A stretch of DNA of 64,000 nt from Burkholderiales bacterium (GTDB taxonomy: Bacteria; Pseudomonadota; Gammaproteobacteria; Burkholderiales; Burkholderiaceae_C). Below are positions 20,067 to 31,724 of this stretch, in pieces. The stretch is taken from NCBI GenBank assembly GCA_016191995.1, contig JACPVA010000132.1, positions 1-64,000 on the forward strand, written 5' to 3'. Under the pieces are notes generated by a model. That model was not told the origin of the DNA and made no database searches. It saw only the letters and a program-made list of their open reading frames with translations. The position numbers and the translations under genes were made by a program. How positions within the stretch are numbered: the stretch's first letter is position 1; the number at the start of each line of letters is the position of its first letter.

Positions 20067-20665
20067 GGACCCATGATACGCCGCGCACCAGGCGCGGTGG
20101 CTCGCGGTGATGCGCGCCGAAGGGCCAGAGCACGCCATCGGCAGCGCCGCGCGCCGGTGCAACGGTGGGTGGCGGTCGAGGGGAAAGCGGCGGTGCGCGA
20201 CCGACCGGTGTGAGCGACGGCGGGTGTCTCCTCGTGGCTGACAAGGTGAACTGGGGTCGGGTCCAAGCCGACGCAGCTCGCGCGTTTCCGGATTCGCGAC
20301 ATTCGATCGACGACTCGCGAAACGGGCAAAGGATGTCGCGCTGACGCCGCCGGTGGCGTTGCCTGCCTGAACCGAAATCCGGCAGTTATCCCGTCGCTGG
20401 GACCCCGGTTGAGCAGACCAGGGTCAGTTCCCGCATTCCTGTGCGCCGGGCGGGTGCACGAGAATACGCTCGACGCGATCGGGCCGGCCTGGCCGCTGGG
20501 GCGCTGAGCGGCGTCGCGCCGAAGCGCGAAATTCTTCAACTGGGGCAAGGATGTGACCGCGTTAGTGCGCCAAGAACCGCGCTCGCGCAGTCTCTTCCCG
20601 GGTGTCCGAACGGGCACTGCCATGCCGACCATCGGGCCCCGGTCCTTCATGAAAGGAGCCGCATC

Positions 20666-21127
20666 GTGAAAAGCCTGATCGGAGTCGAGTCTCTCGTTGC
20701 CCTTGCCGTCGCCTGCGGCTGCCCGGCCGTCGGCGCGCAGGATGCCGGCCGAACGCTGACGCCCGGCGATCTGCAGTGGAAACCGTCGACGCGCGTCAAG
20801 GGCCTGGAGCAGGCCGACCTGATCGGCAGCTCGACCCAGTCCGGCCCCTACGTTCAGCGCGTGCGCTTTCCGGCGAACTTCGTCAACCCGCCGCACAGCC
20901 ATCCCGAGGAACGCACCTACACGATCATCTCGGGCACCTGGTACGTCGGATGGGGCACCAAGCTCGACGAAAGCAAGCTCGTGGCGCTGCCGCCCGGCAG
21001 CTTCTACACCGAGCCTGCCAACGTGCCGCACTTCGTGCTCAGCAAGGACGAGCCGGTCGTCGTGCAGATCAGCGGCACGGGGCCGACGTTGACCCGCTTC
21101 GTCGATCCGTCGCAGGCGCCGAAGTAG
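20666..21127 (+). CDS. Cupin domain-containing secreted protein
   Basis: FPANFVNPPHSHPEERTYTIISGTWYVGWG...LPPGSFYTEPANVPHFV; GTG start after AAAGGAG. Confidence 0.85.
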   Translation: MKSLIGVESLVALAVACGCPAVGAQDAGRTLTPGDLQWKPSTRVKGLEQADLIGSSTQSGPYVQRVRFPANFVNPPHSHPEERTYTIISGTWYVGWGTKLDESKLVALPPGSFYTEPANVPHFVLSKDEPVVVQISGTGPTLTRFVDPSQAPK

Positions 21128-21288
21128 CGAATCGCTGGCGCCGGCGTGGCGGCGCCGCGTTTCCTGTCGCCCGCCCCTATGTCCCTTTCCGAGGAAGCGC
21201 ATCGGTCGCGGAAGGGACCCCGTCATTCGAAGACTCATCGCGGTGGTGCGGTGTCTGTCGTTCGCGCCCCCCAGACGCAGAGGGTCGG

Positions 21289-21537
21289 CTACACGGTCTC
21301 CCGCAGATCGAGCCGACGCTCGATCTTCTCCACACGATCGCTCAGACCGTCGATCCGCACGTTCAGGCCAGCGAGGTCTTCGTGGATGAAGGCGACGCTC
21401 TCGTGCATCTGGACCACCTGCCCCTCCAGGGAGGCAAGGCGCGACTTGACCTCGCGAACTTCACCGCGCAGATCGCCCAGGTCAGCCCGGATGGCCTTCG
21501 AGTGCCCGGGGAACAGGTTCTCGACGTTGCCGTTCAT
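21289..21537 (-). CDS. Small predicted coiled-coil protein
   Basis: MNGNVENLFPGHSKAIRADLGDLRGEVREVKSRLASLEGQVVQMHESVAFIHEDLAGLNVRIDGLSDRVEKIERRLDLRETV, heptad-rich. Confidence 0.6.
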   Translation of the reverse strand: MNGNVENLFPGHSKAIRADLGDLRGEVREVKSRLASLEGQVVQMHESVAFIHEDLAGLNVRIDGLSDRVEKIERRLDLRETV

Positions 21538-21713
21538 GCCTCCGCTCCAGGGGGAAGGGGCCTCGTCGGACGCCGTCATGATATTTGTCGACGAGAGCCA
21601 AGGACCTCGCGCCGGGACCGGTGAGATCCCACTCCAACAGAGCCGTCGTCCATGTGGCGGCCGGGCACGGCGCACATCGGCACGTTCGCGTCGAGGGCGA
21701 CGGCGCGTGGTCA

Positions 21714-22200
21714 TGATCGTGCGCGCCGGATCGTCGACGCAGCTTTGCGCAGGGTGTCGAAGCCCCGGGCAGCCGCCTCGATTACGCCCTCCGGGAACGC
21801 CATCACGGCTTGGAGTCTGTCCGCCGCGTCGCGAAGCGCCTGCGATTCGGCCCGGCCGGGGCGGGCCGTCGGGATGAAGTAGCCCGCGCTCTGCCCGTGC
21901 CGGGTCACTGCAAGGGGTCGCTTGTCTTCGATGAACCCGGACAGGCCGAGCCGCCGCAGGGCCTCGCGCCGGATCGGGCTCGTCGCGGCCTTGCCCGCGG
22001 CGGCCTCGTGCTACCGGACGCCGGCAACCAGCGGCAGCGCAGCCAGCGCCGCCGGCAGCGCGGCAATCCGGAAGCCGGCGCGGAAGTCGGCCGCCAGCAG
22101 CAGCATCAGCGCAGTGACGAGCAAGGGGCCGACGAAGGCTCCGACGGTGCCGAGCGACTGTCGCAGGCCGTAGGCGACAGAGCCGGGGCGCCTCCGTCGG
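21714..22200 (-). pseudogene. Chimeric pseudogene B: second copy of MFS-fragment/Phd-tail chimera
   Basis: VAYGLRQSLGTVGAFVGPLLVTALMLLLAADFRAGFRIAALPAALAALPLVAGVR*HEAAAGKAATSPIRREALRRLGLSGFIEDKRPLAVTRHGQSAGYFIPTARPGRAESQALRDAADRLQAV; in-frame TAG. Confidence 0.75.
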
Positions 22201-22203
22201 TTG

Positions 22204-22518
22204 CTAGACACCCGACCGCGCCGCGTCCAGGGCCGACACCAGCGCGCTGGCTTGCGAAGCCACGTTGTCCACCGGTCGATTCAACACCTTTGCGGGCAAG
22301 GGTGCGGCGTAATGCGCCAGCGCATGCAGGCGCTGGCCCTTGACCACGATGGCCGGACACAGCGCAGTCGGCACCTTGGTCGCGGCATCGACGACAGCCA
22401 GCGGCATGGTCAGCCGCGTCGCCAGGGCATCCAGCAGGTCGCTCTGGACCACGACCACGTAGGGGATCCCGCCGGCCGCGCTGCCGCTCGGGTTGGCGAA
22501 GACGTCGTACTGGGCCAC
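22204..22518 (-). CDS. ccdB: CcdB family toxin
   Basis: MAQYDVFANPSGSAAGGIPYVVVVQSDLLDALATRLTMPLAVVDA...VPTALCPAIVVKGQRLHALAHYAAPLPAKVL; GTG start. Confidence 0.88.
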   Translation of the reverse strand: MAQYDVFANPSGSAAGGIPYVVVVQSDLLDALATRLTMPLAVVDAATKVPTALCPAIVVKGQRLHALAHYAAPLPAKVLNRPVDNVASQASALVSALDAARSGV

Positions 22519-22525
22519 CGGCCGC

Positions 22526-22795
22526 TCACCACGGGCGCAGGTCGGCGCCAGGAATGCCGTGCGTCTCGAAGCGAGCGTTCTGGGCGGCGATCCAGTCACC
22601 ATATTCGGCTTCGAACGCCTTCTTGCGCGCGGCACGGCTGGCCTTGTCGTGGCTGGCCAGCAGCGCCTGGTAGCTCTCGGCCGAGAGGATCACCGTGTCG
22701 AGTCGACCGGCCTTTTCCACGAACACGGGTTCGCGCTTGGCCTGGGCACAGAGGCTGCCAAAACGGTTCTTGGCTTCGGTGGCAGTGACGCGCAT
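22526..22795 (-). CDS. Type II antitoxin with Phd/YefM-like N-terminus and CcdA-like C-terminus
   Basis: MRVTATEAKNRFGSLCAQAKREPVFVEKAGRLDTVILSAESYQALL (Phd-like) + YGDWIAAQNARFETHGIPGADLRPW (CcdA-like tail). Confidence 0.82.
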   Translation of the reverse strand: MRVTATEAKNRFGSLCAQAKREPVFVEKAGRLDTVILSAESYQALLASHDKASRAARKKAFEAEYGDWIAAQNARFETHGIPGADLRPW

Positions 22796-22990
22796 GGTGG
22801 TCTCCTCGGGGGCATGGCCATTTTGCTGTTCAGGGCCGCGACGGCCGAGCGGCGCCACCTGCAATGCAGCCTGCACTGGAGCAGCCATTCATCGAGGACC
22901 GCTCCTGGCCGTCAGCGAAGGCCGCCACCCCTTCAAGACGCGATGATCGCCTGCGATTCGAAACGGATCGACATCGCGCGTGGCCGCCCG

Positions 22991-23812
22991 TCAGCCCTTC
23001 GTGCCGCCTCGGCCCGCACCCGCCGCGAACCGCGCCGCGCCCGCCAGACCCTCCTCGAACACGATCGCGTAGCCGCCTTCACCCTCGCGCCGCAGCGCCT
23101 CGGCCAGCGGCCAGTCCCACTGCGCGATCGCCGACGCGCGGTCGGCCCTCATGCAGCGCTGGGGCAGCGCCGCCAGCTCGCGCGCCAGCGCCTGCGCCGC
23201 GGCCAGCGCCTGGCCGTCGTCGACGACGCGGTTCGCAAGACCCATCGCCAGCGCCTCGTCGGCGCCGACCGGCCTGCCGGTCAGGATCATGTCCAGCGCG
23301 CGGCCCTGGCCGACCACGCGCGGCAGCCGCACCGTGCCGCCGTCGATCAGCGGCACGCCCCAGCGGCGGCAGAAGATGCCGAAGACGGCGCTCCTCGCGG
23401 CCACGCGCAGGTCGCACATCAGCGCCAGCTCCAGCCCGCCGGCGACCGCGTAGCCCTCGATCGCGGCGACGACCGGCTTGGCGAAGTCGATCCGGGTCGG
23501 CCCCATCGGCCCGGGGCCGCGGCCGTCGGGGGCGATGGTGTTGCGCGCCGCCGGGTCCGTCATCGCCTGCAGGTCGGCGCCGGCACAGAACTGGCCGCCG
23601 CCGCCGGTCAGCACCGCGACGTGCAGCGCAGGGTCGGCCTCGAAGCGCTCGAAGGCCTCGCGCAGCGCGGCGGCGGTCGGCCCGTCGACCGCGTTGCGGC
23701 GCGCCGGGCGGTCGATCGTGACCGTGCAGACCGCGCCGTCGATCGCCACGCGCACCGCGTCCGCACCGGTGGGGCCCGCCGGTGGCGCCGCCGCGCCCGG
23801 TTGCGCGGCCAT
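22991..23812 (-). CDS. Enoyl-CoA hydratase/isomerase family protein
   Basis: VTIDRPARRNAVDGPTAAALREAF, GGGGQFCAGADLQAM, KPVVAAIEGYAVAGGLELALMCDLRVAA. Confidence 0.92.
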   Translation of the reverse strand: MAAQPGAAAPPAGPTGADAVRVAIDGAVCTVTIDRPARRNAVDGPTAAALREAFERFEADPALHVAVLTGGGGQFCAGADLQAMTDPAARNTIAPDGRGPGPMGPTRIDFAKPVVAAIEGYAVAGGLELALMCDLRVAARSAVFGIFCRRWGVPLIDGGTVRLPRVVGQGRALDMILTGRPVGADEALAMGLANRVVDDGQALAAAQALARELAALPQRCMRADRASAIAQWDWPLAEALRREGEGGYAIVFEEGLAGAARFAAGAGRGGTKG

Positions 23813-23814
23813 GC

Positions 23815-26682
<2,868 letters not shown>

Positions 26683-26883
26683 GGCGGGGCTCCGCGGCGG
26701 GTTGGGGTTGTGTCGGCGGTCGGCGCGCGGGGGCCGGGGCGGGCGAGCGCGGCCGATCACCGCCTATCGTAGCGAGCGCGCGTGACGCCGCCGCAGCGAC
26801 GCGCCGGCGCCCTGCGCGGGTCAGGGGCGACGCAGCCGCGGCCGTCGCCGGGCGGCCGGCCGATGGCCGCAGTCGAAAGTGGT

Positions 26884-27558
26884 CTACACGCTGCGCAGCA
26901 GCTCGCGCACCCCGTCCCAGACGATCTGCACCCCCAGGCACAGCAGGATGAAGGCCGACAGGCGCAGGAAGACGATGGTGCCGGTCTCGCCGAGAAACCG
27001 CAGCAGCCGCTGCGCGTAGCGATGCGCGAGGTAGACCATGCCGCCCAGCAGCACCAGCGCCAGCACGCCACCGGCCACACGCGACAGCGTCAGCGCCCAG
27101 CCGCCCTCGGGCAGCGTGACGCCGACCGTGATCGCGGCCGTGATCGACCCCGGACCGCAGGTCATCGGGAAGGTCAGCGGGTAGAAGGCCTGGCGCTGCA
27201 CGTGGTCGAGCGTGAAGCCCTCGGCCAGCGCCTGGCGGCTGTCGCGCGTCGCATGGTCGACGTTGAGCAGCCGCCACGCGGTCGAGGCGACGATCAGCCC
27301 GCCCCCGACACGGACGATCGGCAGCGAGATGCCGAACAGGTCGAGCACGTAGGAGCCCACCAGCATCGCCCCCAGCAGCAGCAGGAAGACGTTGCGCGCC
27401 ACCTTGCGCGCGAGCACGCGGCGCGTCTCGGCGCTGGCGCCCTCGGTCAGCCCGAGGACCATGGTCGAGCTGGTCGGCGGGTTGAGGATCGGCAGGATCG
27501 TGGCCAGCACGAACAGGAAGCTCTTGCCGAAGCCGAGCGCGAGCGAGGTGGGGTCCAT
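26884..27558 (-). CDS. marC: MarC family (NAAT) membrane protein
   Basis: FLFVLATILPILNPPTSSTMVLGLT, PLTFPMTCGPGSITAAI. Confidence 0.85.
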   Translation of the reverse strand: MDPTSLALGFGKSFLFVLATILPILNPPTSSTMVLGLTEGASAETRRVLARKVARNVFLLLLGAMLVGSYVLDLFGISLPIVRVGGGLIVASTAWRLLNVDHATRDSRQALAEGFTLDHVQRQAFYPLTFPMTCGPGSITAAITVGVTLPEGGWALTLSRVAGGVLALVLLGGMVYLAHRYAQRLLRFLGETGTIVFLRLSAFILLCLGVQIVWDGVRELLRSV

Positions 27559-27681
27559 GCAAAGGTGATTGTCGGCGCATGGCGGCGATCGCGCGGCGGC
27601 CGGCCCCGGGGCGGCGCCACCCTGCGGCCGGATCCTATGCCAGTCCGGGTGTGCCCGCGGCGGCGCCCGCGTCGGCCGCCC

Positions 27682-29199
27682 TCAGCGACGGGAACCGGCC
27701 GCGGCCTCGTCGGCCGCGGACGGCGCGGCCTGCGGGACCTCGACGCGCACGCGCAGCCCGCCCAGCGTCGGTGAGCGGTCGGCCGTCACGCGCGCGCCAT
27801 GCGCGGCGGCGATGCGCTGCACGATCGACCAGCCCAGCCCGCTGCCGGCCTGGCCGCTGCCGAGCACGCGGAAGAAGCGCTCGCCGAGTCGCGCGAGGTC
27901 TGCCTCCTCCAGCCCGGGCCCGCTGTCCTCGACCGTCAGCAGGGCCGTCCGCGCGGCGGCGGCGCGGCCCGCCGCGCCGCCCGCCGGCTCGACCGCCACG
28001 GCGATGCGCGCGCCCTGCGGCGCATAGCGGATCGCGTTGTCGACCAGGTTGCGCACCAGCACCGCCAGCAGCGTCGTGTCGCCGCGCACCGGGCAGGGCG
28101 CGTCGGCCGCGAGCTCCAGCGCCTGCCCGCGCGCCAGCGCGCGCGCGCCGAGCGCGGCGGCCTCCTGCCGCGCCAGCGCCGCCAGGTCCAGCGCGGCCCG
28201 CGCCGGCGCCGCACCGGCCTCCAGCCGCGCCAGCGTCAGCATCTGATCGCCCAGCCGCGTGGCGCGGTCGCAGCCCGCCAGCGTGGCCTGCAGCGCGTGG
28301 CGCCGCGCCGCGTCGTCGGTCTCGCCCAGCGCGACCTGCGCCTGGGCCCGGATGGCGGCGATCGGCGTGCGCAGCTCGTGCGCGGCGTCGGCGGTGAAGC
28401 GGCGCTCGGCCTGCAGCAGGCCGCCGATGCGCTGCAGCAGGCCGTTGAGCGCATCGACCATCGGCCGCATCTCGGCCGGCGCGTCGTCCAGCGTCACCGG
28501 ATCGAGCGCCTGCGGCGCGCGCCCGGCGAGCGCCCGCCCCAGCCGCGCGAGCGGGCGCAGGCCGCCGGCCACCGCCCACCACGCGCCCAGCGCCAGCAAC
28601 GGCAAGGCGACGAGCAGCGGCGCGAGCGTGCTGCGCAGCACCGCGCGCAGGATCGCCGCACGCGCGTCGAGCCGCTCGCCGACCAGGACCAGGATGTCGC
28701 GCTCGGAGCCGGCGGCGGCGAACACGCGCCACGGCACGCCGTCGAGGCGGGTGGTGTGGAAGCTGGCGCGCGCCGCCGCGTCAGGGTCGTCGTCGTGATC
28801 ATCGTGCCGCGGCTCGTCGTCGACGCGCTTGCCGTGCCGGTCGCGCTCGCGCACGCTCGCCGCGCCCGGCCGCGCGCGCTCGAGCGCGACCATCGGCTGC
28901 ATCGGCGCCTGCGCCGACCGCAGCGCCAGCCGCCCCTCGTGGAAGACCTGGAACGCGACCTGCGGCGCATAGCGGTGCAGCGTCGGTGCGTCGACGGCGC
29001 GCTCGTCGTCGTGCGGGGCACGCGCCTGCTGCAGCACCAGCAGCGCCGCCGCTTGCGCGAGGTGGCCGTCGAGCAGCTCGTCGAGCTCGCGCCGCGCATC
29101 GTGCCAGGTCCAGGCCGCGGCCGCGCCCCAGACGGCGGCGACCAGCCCCAGCACCAGGGCCAGCACGCGGCCTTGCAGCGAGCGCGGCCAGCGTCTCAC
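27682..29199 (-). CDS. QseC-like sensor histidine kinase
   Basis: RRFTADAAHELRTPIAAIRAQAQVAL, VRNLVDNAIRYAPQG, VEDSGPGL, GSGLGWSIVQRIAAAHGA. Confidence 0.92.
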   Translation of the reverse strand: MRRWPRSLQGRVLALVLGLVAAVWGAAAAWTWHDARRELDELLDGHLAQAAALLVLQQARAPHDDERAVDAPTLHRYAPQVAFQVFHEGRLALRSAQAPMQPMVALERARPGAASVRERDRHGKRVDDEPRHDDHDDDPDAAARASFHTTRLDGVPWRVFAAAGSERDILVLVGERLDARAAILRAVLRSTLAPLLVALPLLALGAWWAVAGGLRPLARLGRALAGRAPQALDPVTLDDAPAEMRPMVDALNGLLQRIGGLLQAERRFTADAAHELRTPIAAIRAQAQVALGETDDAARRHALQATLAGCDRATRLGDQMLTLARLEAGAAPARAALDLAALARQEAAALGARALARGQALELAADAPCPVRGDTTLLAVLVRNLVDNAIRYAPQGARIAVAVEPAGGAAGRAAAARTALLTVEDSGPGLEEADLARLGERFFRVLGSGQAGSGLGWSIVQRIAAAHGARVTADRSPTLGGLRVRVEVPQAAPSAADEAAAGSRR

Positions 29200-29876
29200 G
29201 CGCGATCCGCGGCGGGGGGATCGCGCAGCAGCGCATAGCCGACCCCGCGCACGGTCTGGATCAGCCCGGCGCCGAGCTTGCGGCGCAGGTGGTGCACGTG
29301 CACCTCGATCGCGTTGCTGTCGACCTCGCGCCCCCAGGGGTAGAGCTGCTGCTCGAGCTGCTCGCGCGTCAGCACGCGCCCGGCGTTCAGCATCAGCAGC
29401 TGCAGCAGGTCGAACTCGCGCGTGGCGAGCTGGACCGGCTCGCCGCGCTGCGTGACCTGGCGCGCCGCCGGGTCGAGCTCGACGTCCTGCGCGCGCAGCC
29501 GCTCGCTCGGCTGGCCGTGGGCGCGCCGCACCAGCGCGCGCAGCCGCGCCGCGAGTTCGTCGAGGTCGACCGGCTTGACGACATAGTCGTCGGCACCGAG
29601 GTCGAGCCCGCGGATGCGGTCCGGCACGGCGTCGCGCGCGGTCAACACCAGGATCGGAAACTTCACGCCGGCCGCGCGCACCTCGGCCAGCACATCCATG
29701 CCGTCGCGCCGCGGCAGGCCCAGGTCGAGCACCGCCGCCGCATAGGGCTCGGCGCGCAGTTCGCGCTCGGCGGCGGCGCCGTCGCGCACCCAGTCGACCT
29801 GGAAGCCGTGCTGGCGCAGCCCGGCGCGCAGGCCGTCGCCGAGCAGCGGGTCGTCCTCGACGAGCAGGATTCGCAT
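29196..29876 (-). CDS. QseB/PmrA-like (OmpR family) response regulator
   Basis: MRILLVEDDPLLGDGLRAGLRQHGFQVDWVRDG...VKPVDLDELAARLRALVRRAHG...VEVHVHHLRRKLG-type C-terminus. Confidence 0.93.
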   Translation of the reverse strand: MRILLVEDDPLLGDGLRAGLRQHGFQVDWVRDGAAAERELRAEPYAAAVLDLGLPRRDGMDVLAEVRAAGVKFPILVLTARDAVPDRIRGLDLGADDYVVKPVDLDELAARLRALVRRAHGQPSERLRAQDVELDPAARQVTQRGEPVQLATREFDLLQLLMLNAGRVLTREQLEQQLYPWGREVDSNAIEVHVHHLRRKLGAGLIQTVRGVGYALLRDPPAADRA

Positions 29877-29900
29877 TGCGGCGAGTGTCGCGCGCGGCGC

Positions 29901-30641
29901 TCAGTCGTCGTCTTGACCGCCGTCATGGCCGTGACGCTCGACCGCGGCCGGCCCGGCGTCCAGGGCACCGGCTTGGGGCGCGGTCTGCCACTGCCAGGCC
30001 CACAGCGCCAGCACGGCGGTGAGCAGCGCCACGGCCACCGGGACGCGTGCGCTCGCGATCGCATCCTGCGGCCGGCCCCGCCTGAGCCCGGTGAACATCG
30101 CGCGCACGAGGTTCTCGCGATGCGCGAGGCTGCCGATCAGGACGCCGGCCAGGTGCACGCCGACGAGCGCCAGCATCAGCATCGCCGCGCCCTCGTGCAG
30201 TTCCTCGGCCCAGTCGCCGGCCAGTTCGTGGTAGTTCGCCAAGCCGGTCGCGGTGACGAGCGCCGCCAGCGCGAGCAGGGCGACGATCGCCAGCGCCCCG
30301 GCCGGGTTGTGGCCGGCATGCGGCTCGGGCCGGCCGCGTAGCAGCGAGCCCAGGTAGCGCCACGCCGCCACCGGGCCGCGCACGAAGTCGGCGAAACGCG
30401 CGTGGCGCGTGCCGACCAGCCCCCACAGCAGCCGGAATACGACCAGCCCCGCCACCGTATAGCCGAGCGTGACGTGCAGCAGCCGCCAGCGCTCGCTCTC
30501 GGCGGTCAGGAAGGCGCCGGCGAAGCCCAGCACCATCAGCCAGTGGAAGACGCGCACTGGCGCGTCCCAGACAAGGACACGGCCGCCGCGCTCGGCGGCG
30601 GCAGCCGGCGCCTCAGCGCGGGATGCGGATAGCGTGTTCAT
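29901..30641 (-). CDS. Cytochrome b561-domain membrane protein
   Basis: VLVWDAPVRVFHWLMVLGFAGAFLTAE...VGVHLAGVLIGSLAHRENLVRAMFTG. Confidence 0.88.
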   Translation of the reverse strand: MNTLSASRAEAPAAAAERGGRVLVWDAPVRVFHWLMVLGFAGAFLTAESERWRLLHVTLGYTVAGLVVFRLLWGLVGTRHARFADFVRGPVAAWRYLGSLLRGRPEPHAGHNPAGALAIVALLALAALVTATGLANYHELAGDWAEELHEGAAMLMLALVGVHLAGVLIGSLAHRENLVRAMFTGLRRGRPQDAIASARVPVAVALLTAVLALWAWQWQTAPQAGALDAGPAAVERHGHDGGQDDD

Positions 30642-31092
30642 CGAACTCTCCTCGGTCGGCTCGGGGGTGGCAGGCGCCGCAGTTGGCGGCGCTGCGGATC
30701 GCGGGGCGCTGCCAGGTCGCGGCGGGCAGCTCGTCGTGCTCGCGCAGGAACCAGGCGCTGCGCGTGATGCGGTCCTGCGGCGGCACCTGGGCGGCGCGGC
30801 GGCCGCTGGCGGCGTGGGCGACGAGCCAGTCGGTCAGCTTGCGCGCGAGCTCGCGGTCGAGCGAGGCGTCGCTGCCGAAGTGATGCGCGAGGTCGCCCAT
30901 CAGGCGCTGCCAGGACGCGGCCGGCAGCAGGGCGGGCGGGTAGGCGACGTGGCAGGACCCGCATTCCTGGACGTAGCTCGGGTCGAGCGGCACGCGCGCG
31001 CGGCGCTCGCCGTCGGCCCAGGCCGGCGCGGCGAGCAGCGCGAGCAGCGCGAGAGGGGCAGCGCGGCGGCGCCGGGAAGGGTTCGTGGGCAT
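30613..31092 (-). CDS. Diheme cytochrome c
   Basis: Signal peptide; CGSCHVAYPPALLPAASWQRLMGDLAHHFGSDASLD; NCGACHPRAD. Confidence 0.88.
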   Translation of the reverse strand: MPTNPSRRRRAAPLALLALLAAPAWADGERRARVPLDPSYVQECGSCHVAYPPALLPAASWQRLMGDLAHHFGSDASLDRELARKLTDWLVAHAASGRRAAQVPPQDRITRSAWFLREHDELPAATWQRPAIRSAANCGACHPRADRGEFDEHAIRIPR

Positions 31093-31107
31093 GGTTTCGG
31101 GTCCGGT

Positions 31108-31512
31108 TCAGGGTTGCAGCGAGATCAGCCAGGCGAGCAGGTCCGCCTTCTCGGCCGCGGTGCAGCTGCGCCCGAGCACGTCGCCGCAGTTGCGGCGAAA
31201 CCACTTCTCGGTCTTGGCCGGGTCGGTGAAGCGCCCGGCGTCGAACGCTGGCGCGAGCGGGGCGATCGTCTTGCCGGTCGAGGCGTGGCGCCCGCCTGCG
31301 GTGGGCGGCTTGCCGTGGCACGAGGCGCAGCTCCACTCGCGGCCGTGCGTGCTCGTGAACAGCGCCTGCCCGCCTGCGGCGTCGGGCGCGCGGCCGGCCT
31401 CGGCGGCGTAGCCGGCCAGCATCTGCGCCGGCGTCGTGGCGGCGATCGCGGCCGCGCCGAGCGCGGCGGCGGCGGCGAGCAGCGGTGTGGCGATCCAACG
31501 GGTGCGGGTCAT
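31108..31512 (-). CDS. DUF1924 protein (SHP-type monohaem cytochrome c)
   Basis: REWSCASCHGKPPTAGGRHASTGKTIAPLAPAFDAGRFTDPAKTEKWFRRNCGDVLGRSCTAAEKADLLAWL; SD AAAGGAG before ATG. Confidence 0.87.
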   Translation of the reverse strand: MTRTRWIATPLLAAAAALGAAAIAATTPAQMLAGYAAEAGRAPDAAGGQALFTSTHGREWSCASCHGKPPTAGGRHASTGKTIAPLAPAFDAGRFTDPAKTEKWFRRNCGDVLGRSCTAAEKADLLAWLISLQP

Positions 31513-31550
31513 CGCATCTCCTTTCATGGCGGAGATGCTCGGGCGGGCGG

Positions 31551-31567
31551 ATTAGCGCCGTCTTAAG
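31551..31567 (-). promoter_or_regulatory. Candidate PmrA/QseB-type box upstream of SHP operon
   Basis: Minus strand CTTAAG-ACGGC-GCTAAT; first half-site perfect, second imperfect. Confidence 0.4.
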
Positions 31568-31696
31568 GGCTGGGCGGCGGCCGGCCTCGAGCGTGGCGGG
31601 CCCGGCGGGCCGCGCCTGGCGCGGATCGCGCGCCGGCTCGTGCCGCTCCGCGTGCCCAGGCCGGCGCCGGCCGCCTCGATGGGGAGCCCGCCCTGA

Positions 31697-31715
31697 CCCG
31701 GGGCGATGCCCCGGG
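31697..31715 (-). terminator. GC-rich intrinsic-terminator-like hairpin downstream of the enoyl-CoA hydratase gene
   Basis: CCCGGGGC-GAT-GCCCCGGG perfect 8-bp stem just past the stop at 31725. Confidence 0.45.
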
Positions 31716-31724
31716 GCGCGCGAG

